From assembly GCF_019578655.1 (NCBI RefSeq), contig NC_063262.1:14143582-14207581 (forward strand): a stretch of DNA of 64,000 nucleotides, given 5' to 3'. This document shows, in pieces, positions 47,112-59,413 of this stretch (position 1 is the first letter of the stretch; every line of letters begins with the position of its first letter). The translations under genes and the position numbers were made by a program. Below the pieces are notes generated by a model. The model ran no database searches. It saw only the letters and a program-made list of their open reading frames with translations, and was not told the DNA's origin. The DNA is from Ricinus communis. Taxonomy: Eukaryota > Streptophyta > Magnoliopsida > Malpighiales > Euphorbiaceae.

Positions 47112-47133
47112 CCTCCCTTCTTCAAGATGATTC

Positions 47134-47975
47134 ATCCTCAAATCAAAACCTTCATCAAAATCAAAAGGAGACAAGTCAACAACATTAAAAGTAGCACTAA
47201 TACTATAATCACTAGAAAAATATAGTCTATAGGCATTGTCATTGATGCGCTTAAGGACTTGAAATGACCCATCTCCTCTTAGCAAGAGTTTAGATTGTCA
47301 TTTGGTTGGAAAACATTCCTTGCGCAAGTGAACCCAAACCTATTCGCCAGGCCCAAATACCACTTTCACACGCTCCTTATTGACTTGTTTTGCATAATGT
47401 TCATTCTTCCTTTCAAGGTTTACATGCACTTTTTCATGTAGCGCCTTCACAAATTCTGCCTTCTCTTTGCCATCTAGATTCATTTGCTCATTCAAAGGTA
47501 AAGGAATTAAATCTAGAGGACTCAATGGAATAAAATCATAAACAATCTCAAAAGGATAAAATTTATAGAAGAATGCACACTACTATTATATGCAAATTCA
47601 ATGTGCAACAAGCAATCCTCCTAAGATTTTAAATTTTGCTTAACTATGGTTCTAAGTAACTGAGATAAAGTTCTATTAACTACTTCGATTTGGCCATCAG
47701 TTTGAGGGTGACAAGTAGTAGAAAATAAAATTTTGGTATCCAACTTTCCTCATAAAGTTTTCCAAAAGTAGCTTAGATACTTAGCATCCTTATCACTAAT
47801 AATGTTTTTTGGCATTCCATGTAAGTGCACAATCTTTTTAAAGAACAAACATGTAATATGTCATGCATAATCGGTTTTACTAGAAGCAAGGAAATGTGAC
47901 ATTTTAGAAAACCTATCAATAATAATATAAACGGAATCATGCCCACGCCTAGTCCTAGGTAATCTAAGCACAAGA
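47134..47975 (-). pseudogene. Integrase core and C-terminus of gypsy element G
   Basis: Minus strand after the insertion of [105 protein letters not shown], then KLLLRGDGSFQVLKRINDNA. The three catalytic acids (IIDRF, SDKD, DGQIE) are present. Single shifts and stops break the frame. No chromodomain is obvious. The first part of the integrase continues at 51004. Confidence 0.88.
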
Positions 47976-49191
47976 TGTCACAACCCTATTTTAAATAATA
48001 ATTAATATGCATTAGCATATTATTAAATATGTCATTTGCATCATAATTTTATGTAACACCTTTCACTGTATTATGTGGTAGAAGGATATATGAATATAGT
48101 AGAGTTTATGGGTATTTCAATTAAGTGAGGACAAGATTGTAAGGATAGTTAGAGGAGTTATTTGTAGTATAAGTTTGAGTGAGGGGTTAATTGATTAATA
48201 GGATTTATAGTGAGGGTTGTAGGGAGAGGAAAGTTAAAAGGACAAGTGTCACCTTAAAGAGAGTGACAAGTGGCAATAATAATAATAATAATAATATGAA
48301 AAGGTGAGTGGGGAATCTCTATATCACCACTTCATTTCCTTTTCTTCTTTTCTTCTTCTATTCCATTTTTCCACTTTTTCTCAAATTCCATTAACATCAT
48401 TTGAAGCTTTTGATAGAGAATATAATTAAGGTTTGGAGCAGGTTTTATTGTTGATAGATTTAATTGAAGAGCAAGAAGCTTAATAGAGGTGAGTTTATCT
48501 TTAACTATCTATTTGAGTGATTAAGTTAGATTTTTGGGTAATTTGAGAAAAACTTGATTAGAACCTGTAGTACTGTAATTATGACAAAATATAGCATGAA
48601 TCATGTGTAATTTTGTGAAAAAACATATCATTTGATGTTTGATTACATGAGTTGTGGATATTTGCATGTTGCTGATTCTTGACCTGTGTAAAACAATCAC
48701 AAAATTTTGACTATAACTTGAGTTATAAAAGTCTAGATTTAGTGAATTTAGTGTCCATGGAAACTTTAAGATGTTATATATAAGTCTACAAAATTTCATA
48801 AGAAAATTCATCCATTTGGTTGGTCGTTTAAGAGACAATTTTTTACTGCTCTGCTGAAACGGGAATTGGAGCACCTATACTAAAATTATCATAACTTTCT
48901 TTATATAAATGGTTTTTAGGTGATTCTTGTTGATACATTTTTTAAATGGATATAAGCATGATTTTGGAAAATGTGAGATTTTTATTATTTGTATATAATG
49001 TCTGGCGTAATTTTAAATTTAGTACTTGTAAGCTGCCTACGAAAATAAACATGCTGTTATGTTATCAATCATCTCATGCATCATATTAAATCAAGTATAG
49101 ATAATCATTTGGTGAATTTGGATATTTTTAGGGAGATTGAGGACTGATGTACATATATATACATATATATATATATACACACACACACACA

Positions 49192-49229
<38 letters not shown>

Positions 49230-50369
49230 TATGCCTTGTTATTGAATTGTATTTTGTATTGAATATGTGAATAGGTGTGTCCAAGGGCAATGAAGTGGTA
49301 AGAAGAGAGGAATATGACTACCTTGTTGTCCTATAAATTTTTTGTAAGTATTTAATAGACTAAACTTTGTGTATATTGAGTAGAAATTATTATGTTTGAT
49401 TATTTGACATGTTCTTGGTTGATTGAGTTGGTGTTTGCTATGCTCTTGGCGTGTTGAGTGGTAATGAATAAATTGATACTGGTGAATTATGAATTGGATG
49501 AGATATTACTTGAGTTGAGAATTTGTGAATTGATTGTGATGTGTGATGAAGTGAATTGATTGTGATGTGTTGTGAAGTGAAGTGAATTAATTGTGATTTA
49601 GGGAAAGGATGACTTTCGGATTGATACATGTGTGATCAGAAAAGCTGAGCCGGGCGGATAGCTATCTGAGTTTGTGAGATGGTGAGACTGAGCCGGGCGG
49701 ATAGTCTCATCAGATATCTACCGGAACGTGAATTATGTGATAAAATGTGAGGTTAAGTCACCCGACCCTACTTTTATGGGAATTAATATAAAATAGAATT
49801 GTTTGTTTGGTTGAAATATTGAATTGGTTGAGTTTGAAATTGTTTATGAATTAATTGTATGATTTATGTGCTTAATATAACTTTGGTAATTTTTGCCTAA
49901 TATACTATTGTTTAGTAAATTAAATGCTCATTGAGTTGCCAGTTCATTCCTTAGCAACATTTTTTTTCTTTCTAGGTTATCGCAGTTGTAGATAGCTTTA
50001 GCTGTGCATTGCTTCCTTTTACATCGGTTAATATTATCAGGTGGGCCAGAGGAGTTATCTCGAGCCTAGAGGCATTCTGGGTACTTGTGTATATTTAACT
50101 TATGTATATTAAGCTTGTGATGCCACATAAGTTTATAAATATATGTTGGAATTATGTAATAATATACATTTATAAAGTTAAAGGTATTGATCTCGTTAAT
50201 TACTAGTTTGGTAAAATTTTCACTATATTTTCTTTATGAAATGTTTTTAGGCCATATTATATATGTGTATCAACTTAGCTTGGATTTAAAACCCTTATAA
50301 TGCTACTTACAAGTTAATTACGTATTTTGGTATTTATTTGGATGTTTTGAGTTTGGGTTTGACAGTTTT

Positions 50370-50381
50370 TGGTATCAGAGC
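50370..50381 (+). other. Primer-binding site of element E
   Basis: TGGTATCAGAGC, complementary to initiator tRNA-Met, five bases after the LTR end. Confidence 0.9.
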
Positions 50382-50694
50382 GGGGATTAGACCTTTGGGG
50401 CATGAGAATGAGTATGAGTATGCATGTATGTGTTTATGTTATGCTATTGGAAGTATATGTGTTTGTGATATGTGAATATAAGTTAGAATTGTTAATATGT
50501 TGTAATGTGCAAGATGCTTGTATGAATGAATTGATGGGAATAGATGGGATTAAGATCACATCATGCAAGCATATAGTAATTATGGATAAAGCATTCATTA
50601 CAGTAAAGTTTGTTAATGATATAGGCATGAATGAACACTCCATTAGCCCGATAGGTTCACATGAGTCAGTTCATGCACATCATGTTGAATAAGA

Positions 50695-50931
50695 ATAGGT
50701 GAATGAAAATGAACTGCCATGAGGGAGAGTTGATGGGTATGCTCAGCAAATAACTGAAGAGTTAAGAAGATTAGCTCAATAGCAACAACATCCACCTTCA
50801 TTGAACACACCTGCATTAGATGCAAACTTTGGGAAGTTAAGAAACCATGGGGGAAAAGAGTTTGAGGGGACAACTGATTTGATGGTAGTAGAGGAATGGC
50901 TGAAGTCTGTTGAAAGTGTGTTTACACAATT
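50695..50931 (+). pseudogene. gag fragment of element E
   Basis: Translation gives RRLAQXQQHPPSLNTPALD-like linker, then NFGKLRNHGGKEFEGTTDLM, VVEEWLKSVESVFTQF. This is the start of the gypsy gag domain (family FxKxxPPxFxGxxDPxxAExWL). It ends abruptly where the 3' LTR tail begins. The open frame at 50369-50692 upstream lies in the leader and probably does not encode a conserved protein. Confidence 0.75.
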
Positions 50932-51003
50932 TAAAACCCTTATAATGCTATTTACAAGTTAATTACTGGTATTTATTTGGATGTTTTGAGTTTGGGTTTG
51001 ACA

Positions 51004-51578
51004 TAAGATCCATAGAAATATTAATCCAAAGAGAACTAGGCATGAGTAAAAGCATATATAAAGCATGTAGTTTTGACTTAAACTTGGCTTGTTTACACAC
51101 AATGCACATCTTAGCAATATCCTTTTTCATGTTAGACCAATAAAAGTGATCATGTAAAATACTCAAAGTCTTAGCAATGCCAAAATTACCCATCAATCCA
51201 CCTTTATGGGCTTTACGCACAAGCAATTCACCCATGGAACATGTAGGCACACATAATTTATTCTCTTTAAACAAGTAGCCTTCATTCTTATAGAACTTAC
51301 ATGATAAACTTTGCCAAAGTCATTATCATTTTCATATAAGCCTTTAATATACTCAAACCCTAATAACTTGTATAGAGTAGCTAGTAATGTGTACCTTCTT
51401 GAAAATGCATCGGCCACAACATTGTCTTTACCTTATTTCTATTTGATTGCATAAGGAAAAGACTTTATGAACTCGCTCCACTTCCCATGGCTCTTATTGA
51501 GCTTGTTTTACCCTTTCAAGTGTGGTTTCCCTGATCAAACTAGAGGTTACCAAAGAACCATGCATAGCACTGAATAGG
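51004..51578 (-). pseudogene. RNase H end and integrase zinc finger of element G
   Basis: Minus strand: NKLNKSHGKWSEFIKSFPYA, GKDNVVADAFSRRYTLLATL, LLGFEYIKGLYENDNDFGKV, then KAHKGGLMGNFGIAKTLSIL, HFYWSNMKKDIAKMCIVCKQ and LWINISMDL. These are the RNase H to integrase connection and the HHCC finger. Broken by a few shifts. On the right it ends at the truncated LTR of element B; on the left at element E. Confidence 0.88.
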
Positions 51579-52453
51579 GATCAAGACAAGATTTGGGAGC
51601 ATTCAAGAGGCAAATTAGGGTTTGATATTTTGAATTGGAAAATTAGGGTTTCTCATCCAACTTGAAAGAGAACGGTGTACATGCCTTTAATTTACTTTTC
51701 TGATTTTATTCCTTATTTTGTGATGCTTAATAGTATGAGTAGCTAAATTGTTGAACCCAATTGGGGTTCCTATGTTGTTGGATTGATCTTAATGTTATGA
51801 GATTTTGATTGTCAATTCTTGATTCTTCTTGCTTTTATTATTAATGAGAAGTCACTTTATTCATGAGACATTGTGAATTGTGGAATTTAGATTGTTTTAT
51901 GCAATTGAGAGATTCGTTTAGTAATCGGAAAATTGAATAGCAAGAACTGGTTAATAATCACTTAGAGATAAGGGTAATTGACTAGCCGAATTAAGAATTA
52001 ACAAAGCTTAATAGAGGCGGGTTAAACCTTAATGCTAATCGAATAATCGATCGTTAGGAAGAGTTCCAACTTTAGGTTATTAGGTTTAGGAATTCGGTTA
52101 TCTCGAGAGGGAGACCGAATTCAGTTAAGACTTTGTCCATGGGTAATTGCAATTAATAATCAATTTAATCTCTATCTTCACTAAAATCCAATTAACTTAG
52201 GTCCCCTAGGGTTTGCTTTTCCTTCGAGAGTTTTCCTAAATCCTTTCAGATAATTTGACATTTAATTAATTGTTTGTTCATAATTAATCAAAGAATAACA
52301 CTTCATTGATTTCTTTAGGTTAGATAACTTAAGACGCTGCAGTAGGTCTAGGTTCACCCTTTCCCGATAATACGACCTTGATACTCGCCATTAGTGCTAG
52401 ACTGCATCGATAGGTTCACTGCCTTAGATTGTAGCTATGTAAATAGCTTATCA
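51579..52453 (+). mobile_element. 5' LTR of element B, truncated at its start
   Basis: Begins inside the LTR at GATCAAGACAAGATTTGGG, equal to position 59978 of the 3' LTR, and ends TAGCTTATCA. It includes the boxes GTTAGGAAGAG-TTCCAACTT, CTCGAGAGGGAG and GACCTTGATACTCGCC. Confidence 0.9.
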
Positions 52454-52460
52454 AGTTTTT

Positions 52461-52478
52461 TGGCGCCGTTGCTAGGGA
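52461..52478 (+). other. Primer-binding site of element B
   Basis: TGGCGCCGTTGCTAGGGA, the tRNA-Asp-type primer site of Athila elements with one change (GCTAGG for GCCGGG). Confidence 0.9.
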
Positions 52479-52627
52479 ATCTACTTTTTGTATGAACTAG
52501 AACGAACTTGTGTTTTTGTTAATTTAGCCATATTTATTTTTCTATCTTTATTTTGCTTTATTTTATTTTTTCATTGTTTTAACTATTTTTTGTTCTTCGG
52601 TCGCTACATTCCATTTGTAGGTAGTTT

Positions 52628-54340
52628 ATGACTAGGAGCTCAAACTCTAATCTTATAGAGCCTCTGTCTGATTCAGAATGATCCCTCAGACTTTTAAGGA
52701 AGCATTTGCAATTAGAAGAGGAGGAGATTGAGGTTGAGGTACCTGTAGATAGACCAGAAGGGATGGAGAATCACAATGGGAATGTCGTAGCAAATGCCAA
52801 CAAAATGATGTACGAGTTTGCTAAACCATCATTGGATGGGACACAAACGAGTATACTCAGACCGGCGGTGGCAGCTAACAATTTCGAGATAAAGCCAAAT
52901 GTGATCCAGATGGTACATCAAAGTGTATAGTTTCGGGGGCTGCAAAGCAAGGATCCCAATGCCCATGTAGCCAACTTTTTAGAGATATGCGACACTTTCA
53001 AGATAAATGGAACTACCGATGATGCCATCCGGTTGAGATTATTTCCATTTTCTTTAAGGGATAGAGCAAAGAGACTGCAGTCCCTTCTACCGCACACTAT
53101 TACAACCTGGAAATCTTTGGCTGAAAAATTTCTTTACAAGTACTTCCCTCTAGCTAAAATTGAGAAATGACATTTCTTCTTTTTGTGCAGATGGACGACG
53201 AGAGCATGTATGACGCTTGAGAGAGGTATAAGGACTTGTTGAGATGCTGCCCACACCACGTTCTACCAATATGGATGTAGGTTCGGATCTTTTACAGCGG
53301 TTTGAACCTTGCTACGAGGCAAATGGTGGACGCTGCAGCAGGTGGAGCTTTGAACAACAAGACGCGAGAGTAAGCGCAGAACCTAATAGAGGAAATGGCC
53401 ATGAACAACTACCAGTGGCAATCCTCTATAAGTCGGCCGGTCAAACAAGGAAGGGTCAACCAGTTAGACTCCACAGCAGCCTTAGCAGCTCAAGTGGAGC
53501 TTCTGACCAAGAAAATAGACCAGCTTCAGATGCCAGTTCAAGTAGCCCAAATAAGCTGCGAGTTTTGTAGTGGCTCGTATTACGGTGCAAACTGTAATGC
53601 AGGAGGTATGTTTGCTAGTTCCTCTACTTCATCTAATGTTTCTGCTGACCATGAACAGGTTAATTACATGTGGAATGCACCCGGACATTAGAACAACCCT
53701 TATAGCAGCACATATAATCCTAGGTGGAGAAAATCACCCCAATTTTAGTTGGCGCAACAATAATGCCCAGGGTCCACTAGGTTTTCAAAGACTCCATCAG
53801 CAGCCGCCACAGCAGCAGTAGCAAGCTGGACCATCAAAGCTTCTTCCACCAGCCGAGAAGAAATCTAACTTGGAGGAGCTGATGATGAAGTTTGTCACGT
53901 CGATTGAGACAAGGTTCCAGCAGACCGAAAGTGCTCTTAGAAACCAGTAAGCATCCATTCAAAACATGGAAAATCAGATTGGACAGATTTCTAAGATGTT
54001 GTCCGAAAGGCAACAAGGAGTGCTCCCCAACACCACTGAGTCTAACCCGAGGGAGCACGTGAACGCCATCACTTTGCGTTTAGGTAAGTTAGTTTTAGCT
54101 CCTTCTAAGCCTGTTGTTGATGATGCTACTATTGATGTGCAGATTGAGGCGAGCAGTAAGGTTAAGGAACTTGAGACGCAAAAGTTGCAACCAATCCCAG
54201 TCAAGGAGTATCAACCCAAGATTCCTTATCCTGCTAGACTGAAGCAAGTAGAAGCACAAGAGCACTTTAGTAAGCTTTTAGATATTTTTAGACAACTACA
54301 TATTAACTTGCCTTTTGTTGATGTATTGAAGTAAATGCCG
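52628..54340 (+). pseudogene. gag of element B
   Basis: Starts MTRSSNSNLIEPLSDSE at 52628, then TGA at codon 18, as in element A. Then EVPVDRPEGMENHNGNVVAN, the gag domain ([68 protein letters not shown]), a changed knuckle CEFCSGSYYGANC (the histidine is now tyrosine, so metal binding is doubtful), and the linker IGQISKMLSERQQGVL with HVNAITLRLGK. At least eight stops or shifts. Confidence 0.85.
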
Positions 54341-55092
54341 AAGTATGCCAAATTCTTGAAGGACATACTTAGCAACAAAAGCAAGCTAGAAGAGGTAGCA
54401 TTCGTAAAGCTCAATGAAGAGTGCTCAACAGTGTTTCAGAGTGATTTACCAGAGAAACGTCACGACCCAGAAAGTTTTTCTGTCCTTGCACTTTGAGTAA
54501 CTTGTGCGCTGATGAGGCATTAGCTGATTTAGGCACTAGCATAAATATAATGCCCACAAGTATGTTTAATAAGCTAGGTTTACGGGAAGAAAAACCCACT
54601 AGGATGTGTATTCAATTAGCTTATCATTCTGTTAAGCTTCTTAGGGGGATTGTAGAGAATGTGCTAGTCAAGGTAGATAAATTTATATTTCCTGTGGACT
54701 TTGTAGTTATGGATATGGATAATGAGCATGGCGTGCCTTTGATTTTAGGGAGACCTTTCCTTGCCACGGCTAGAGCCAAAATAGATGTATTCGAGGAAAA
54801 GTTAGAGCTTAATATAGGGGATGATTGTGTTACTTTCAGTTTACCCCCATTCGAGAGTCCTCCCGCCAATCATGTTCACGCCATTTGCGCTATTGATGGG
54901 ATTAGTTTTGCATGTGATAAACCACCACAAAATATACTAGTAGATTTTGCTTTGCATGCTTCTTTGTGTTATCACTTTTTTAAAGAAAACAACTTGCATC
55001 AATTTGAAACTTCGCGTTATGATACACTCGAGAAGGGTAGTTACAAGTTTGTTTATGACATGTCATCTACAGGATTAGGAGTGGATGGCTAG
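54341..55092 (+). pseudogene. Aspartic protease of element B
   Basis: An open frame of 199 codons (54493-55092) starting within NLCADEALADLGTSINIMPT (active site D-L-G-T-S), then TRMCIQLAYHSVKLLRGIVE, VDFVVMDMDNEHGVPLILGR, PFLATARAKIDVFEEKLELN and a tail not seen whole in A: QNILVDFALHASLCYHFFKE, RYDTLEKGSYKFVYDMSSTG. It is the longest intact protease frame in the window. Upstream it is separated from gag by stops (EKRHDPESFSVLCTLSNLC in shifted frames). Confidence 0.88.
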
Positions 55093-55290
55093 ACGTCCCA
55101 ACTCGGCATGGAAAGCACCACCTTGGCCACCTACTGCGCCCATCAGACCGCCTCCTTGCGATTATATGCCTCAGTCCCCAGCTTACAATGCACCCACCTT
55201 CTCAATTTGCCAACGGGGCAAGGATGTTGCTGTAGAGTCCAGCTAAGGACTCGACCAAAAAGAAGAGCTTTTTGGGAGGCACCCCAAAAC
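55085..55290 (+). pseudogene. C-terminal remnant of pol, element B
   Basis: RRPNSAWKAPPWPPTAPIRP, PPCDYMPQSPAYNAPTF, then a stop and TRPKRRAFWEAPQNF. It is the counterpart of 22565-22800 in element A and joins directly to the protease, which marks the shared deletion of RT, RNase H and integrase. Confidence 0.55.
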
Positions 55291-55555
55291 TTTAATTTTA
55301 TGCTTTTATTAACATTTTTGTTTTGTCAGTTATTACATGCTTGATGGTAGTTAGAACACTTACTTAATAAGTAAACATAATTGTATGAATCTAGGGTTTC
55401 ACTAATTTAAGTCAGAATTTTTAGTAATCGTTGAAGTGGGACTTTCCCGTTTAATTCACTTACTTGATTTACGGCCTAAATGTGTGCGTATATATGTCAA
55501 ATGCAGGTAGGGAGTTCGGCGACTCGAGATGGTGAAGGAAAGCCCGAAATCAACC

Positions 55556-55957
55556 CTTTCACCACGGTTTCTATGGCCATCACGAGCTACAACACCAGGC
55601 CATGCTCATCAGCACAGCCGAAGTCAAGCTCGTGGTGAGAGAACACAAAGCACAAAGAAAAACTCAGCCCTCACCACGGCTACCAAAGGCACCGCGGGCA
55701 GCAACACCAGGCAATGCTGGTCAGCACGGCCGTGCCCCCACCAGTGCCAAATGGTGCATCATTGAAGCTTAAAGGCTCAGCACGGGCTGAGTCCTGGCCG
55801 TGCTGATCAGTACGGCCTTGCTCCCGCCCGTGCTGACCCCCGTGCCTATATAAAGGGGAGCTTTCAAAAATTTTGCTACCCTCTTTCTAAGCTCCAAGGC
55901 GTTGTTTTCTTCCATTTCTCTAATTCTTCTTACCTTTCTCAGTAATTCCAAGTAAGT
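55556..55957 (+). promoter_or_regulatory. Candidate internal promoter and splice donor of element B
   Basis: A GC-rich block of CAGCACGG/CCGTGCTGA words (55556-55840), then CCTATATAAAGGGGAG (TATA box 55847-55855), about 95 bases of pyrimidine-rich leader, and the donor CCAA|GTAAGTCTCTTC at 55952. Elements A and B agree in order and in the donor sequence. Function is inferred. Confidence 0.5.
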
Positions 55958-56370
55958 CTCTTCACTTTTTGCTTTTATTTATTTTAATTTGGTTTTTCTT
56001 TTATGCATATACTTTATTTAGGACGTGCTAGTATGTTTTGGTAGTTGTACGTTGTTACACTGCTTCAATATGACCTCAATTAGATTTAATTTATATTGGT
56101 TGCTATGTTTGCTGTGAATTCGATTATGAAATGATAAGTGTGGGGTTTGGCGACAATAAAGTTTGTCCATGGCATTTTATTATGAACAATCGTTAGCATA
56201 AAGTTGCGTTAAAGTAGGCCGGAATGTATTTGTTAATTAGTTTATGCAGGAGATTGAGGCTTTAGTCTTTTGTTAAGTCTAAAGTTTTCTGTTAGTCAAA
56301 TTATAGCTGTTATGCTGTTTAATTTTCGGTAGAATTTCTAATTAAATTAATTTCTTGTTAATTAGTTTAT

Positions 56371-57795
56371 GCACCAGCACCAGCACCTCCACCTCCACCG
56401 CAACAGCAACTAGTCCGAGCCCAAAGAGCACCAGTTGCGAATCCACCTGCGCCTGGTCATCATCCATTGTGGACATTCCCTAACGCAGATAACGAAAGTC
56501 GATTCCAAGTCATGAGATGGAAATAAGTGATGGCGGGTCATTGCATCGACTTCATATCCCTAGAAAGAGTGGGATTGGTTCAGGATGTGCATACTCTATT
56601 CGAGACTTTGCCATATGCGTGATTCTTTGACATCATTGAGCCAACCAACCATGAGCTTACGATTGAGTTCCTCAGTAGCTTCTTCCTGCAGCAACAGATC
56701 ACAAACTGGCATAAGCCTGATGCAGTTTATTTCAGACTTGGAGGAAGAGAGTTCTCAATGTCAGTCCCATAATTTGGCATGCATTTGGGATTATGGACTG
56801 AACATGAGATCTCGGGCGAGGAGTATCAGGGATTTCTCTACATTAACCTAATATCATACGACACCATATGGGACTCATTGGTACTTAGGCCAGAATCGTA
56901 CTACCCAAGCAGGTCTAAGGCGTCTAGCCTTCCGGATCATCTCCGCTATCTCCATACCCTATTAGCTTACACCATGACAGGCAGATGAGACAGTTTTGGA
57001 GCGGTAACACAGACTGATGTCTTCATCCTCTAGGCTATGCAACATCAAAAGAAGCTTGACTTGGGATATTTATTGGCTCAACAAATCTGTTCATTTATAG
57101 TAGATGCCCAGAAGAAGATGCATTGTTGTTTTGGCCTGTATGTGACTAGGTTAGCCAAGAGACTGAATGTATTAGACGACAGTCTATCAGAGCTTTCAAA
57201 GATTGGGGACATGACACCTCTAGGGATCAGGCAGATGATCACGGTTACTAGACATCCACATGGTATAGAATACAGGCTTGTGAACACAATAGTTAGGGAG
57301 GCTAGAGAGGCAGCGGCTAGAGGAGCCCAAGACCCATTGGCTGGGATCCCAGATGTTAGGATTCCTAACCCAGCTAGAGTGTTTATGTCTACATCTGGAG
57401 CCTCATCCTCTTATTCTGTAGGGACATCGAGTGCTCAGATTAGTGCATTGGCTGACCGACTAGATCGAGTCTGCGATGTACAGCAGCAGCACTATACTCA
57501 GTTTGGGCAATTTCAAGAGGAGACTAGGGCACAGTTTGGCGGTTTAAACATTATGCTTCAGCAGCTTATAAGAGGGTTGGAGAGGCAGGTCACGCAAACA
57601 TACTTAATAGTGGAGCAGATGAGAAAAATGATGGACGCTGGAGCACAAAATCAGCGGTTAATCGATGATATAGAGTTTGATCTGGCAGGATGTTTCACGG
57701 ATCCTGATCCACCACCGCCCCCTCCTTTAGCGACTTCCCTACTCTTCATCTTCCAGCAGATCCAACCAATGAGGATACACCATCAGCAGACTCCC
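56371..57795 (+). pseudogene. ATHILA ORF-1-like gene of element B
   Basis: Starts without its first exon residues, directly in APAPPPPPQQQLVRAQRAP; RFQVMRWK-stop-VMAGHCIDFISLERVG; TNHELTIEFLSSFFLQQQIT, WHKPDAVYFRLGGREFSM; EEYQGFLYINLISYDTIWDS; then a long open part (57037-57975) with KKMHCCFGLYVTRLAKRLNV, IGDMTPLGIRQMITVTRHPH, IVREAREAAARGAQD, SAQISALADRLDRVCDVQQQ and a coiled-coil-like tail ending in DPDPPPPPPL. Five or so stops in the first half. The acceptor and start seen in A are deleted here (see filler DNA finding). Confidence 0.85.
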
Positions 57796-58042
57796 AGCAG
57801 TGAAACAAAAACTTGTGCTACTTTTCTTTTTTCCTTTTTCTTTTTATTTTCTCTCCTTTATTTTATTTTATTTTCTTATCTTTTTTGCATGCTTAGTTTT
57901 ATGTTATTTCCTTTCATTTTTCCTTTCATGTTAATTTATTTTAGTAGAACACTATGCTTTCCCATTTTGAAATGAACACTAAGTATGATCTTCAAGGACT
58001 ATGATGTGCTAGTTATATGCTATACCCATTTTTAATTTTTCT

Positions 58043-58080
58043 AACACTGTGGACAGTGTTATACTCAAGTGTGGGGTGGG
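58043..58080 (+). other. Internal hairpin and G-rich tract of element B
   Basis: AACACTGTGGACAGTGTT (perfect 8-bp arms around GG) then ATACTCAAGTGTGGGGTGGG. The same module lies in A and C. Confidence 0.85.
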
Positions 58081-59374
58081 TATCCCTTAATTGTTTAAAA
58101 GCAATGATAATGGACCATGCTTAGGATGTTAAGACCTAGGGTTCGAATGACATTCAAGTTTAGTTTATTCTTTCGTAATTAATGACTTAATTCACACACT
58201 AGTACTTGATTGTCCCTCTTTATCTTCTATTCTTGAAATCAATTTCATCGTATTCAACATGTCAATTTGGCTGGGTTAAACCGGTGTTACCTGAGTTCCT
58301 TGCAAATTTACAACCTTTGACTGTGAACTTTGATTATGTCGACCTCGTATTCAATTTACGTGAGGATTCATGTACTTACCTTCATTTCCAGAACTTGTTC
58401 TATAATGCTTGTTGCGATTACATGAATTTTTGAATATTATTAGATGATTTGGGCAACTTAGGATTTACCACATCTGGCCAAAAGCCTACCCTCTGTTTTC
58501 ATTAGTCAGCCAGTTTGAGCCGTAACCTTTTCTTTATAATTTACACCTAATCACTACGCATACACCATTCTTTACATCTGTCTTTCCATTTCACCCTGTA
58601 TACTGAGTAATTATGTGTTATGTTTTTTCATTTATGGAATCATAGTGCCTAACATTGTTTTTAATTCACTTAATCTTTTCAGTCATTCTTTGATGCTCCT
58701 TTCAATCCAAAAATTGGATATTTATTCTTATTGTTTATGTTAATAACCACAGTAGCCCCTACATAAGCTGCTGTAATATATACATAGTATATATATAAAA
58801 AAAAGAAAAAAAAAATTATTATTACTTATTTCTTAGCTTTTAGCTCTTCTGAATCTAACTCTTGTGAGCATCCTTTACTTCAAATAAGACTTTGTGAATA
58901 CTTTTATTGTTTAGCACTCAGTTCCTGAAGCATTCAGTTTAATTAAGTGCATAATTTTTCAGTATACTTTACACTTCTATCCAAATATTCGTACCTTTAC
59001 CTCAGCCTCATTACAACCCTTGAAAAGACCCTTTGATTTTGGTATTCAATTATTTCGCGGTAGCGAAGATGAGATTTATGAGCAAGCTTATGGTAAACAG
59101 GTTTTGTGCAGCTGCATTAAGGGAATTTCCTTATTTACGTGTAAACACTGTGAGTGATTTGAGAGATTCCTGTGAGGCAATGATTCTTAGTCTTTAATGC
59201 TGATTTGTTATGTAAATTGTGTTTCAAAATGATATCATTATAGTTCTTTCTTAAAGGTGTATAACTTGTTAGTTACTTGAGTCTCATTCTTTATATGTTG
59301 AATAAGGTTGAGTTGTGAACTTTAGCATGGATTCTGAGGGGTGATTGTTGCTTGTGCATGTATTGAGTTATTGA

Positions 59375-59413
59375 TTGCTTGAGGACAAGCAAAACCTTAA
59401 ATGTGGGGTGACT
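59375..59413 (+). other. Terminal hairpin and polypurine tract of element B
   Basis: TTGCTTGAGGACAAGCAA (perfect 7-bp arms, AGGA loop) then TTAAATGTGGGGTGACT, ending at the LTR start TGATAGG. The G-rich tract primes plus-strand synthesis; the stem-loop is at the same distance in element C. Confidence 0.85.

Larger units (their letters stand above)
47976..51003 (+). mobile_element. Element E: internally deleted gypsy element
   Basis: 5' LTR 47976-50364 (2389 bp, TGTCACAACCC...GGTTTGACA), primer site TGGTATCAGAGC at 50370-50381, part of gag, and then only the last 70 or so bases of the 3' LTR (50932-51003). Flanks CAAGA (47971-47975) and TAAGA (51004-51008) form a target duplication with one C-to-T change, and joining them restores the integrase reading (SMDL-VLRLPRTRR). 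The LTR has two copies of GCTGAGCCGGGCGGATAG (49642 and 49686), a known look of Tekay-type LTRs. All of pol is lost. Confidence 0.88.

Noticed and set aside
49105..49290. Tyr/Ile-rich frame
   Set aside because: Translation of a TA/CA microsatellite in the LTR of element E.
50369..50692. 107-codon frame after the primer site of element E
   Set aside because: It starts in the primer site and shows no gag similarity; the recognisable gag begins later and is in another frame.
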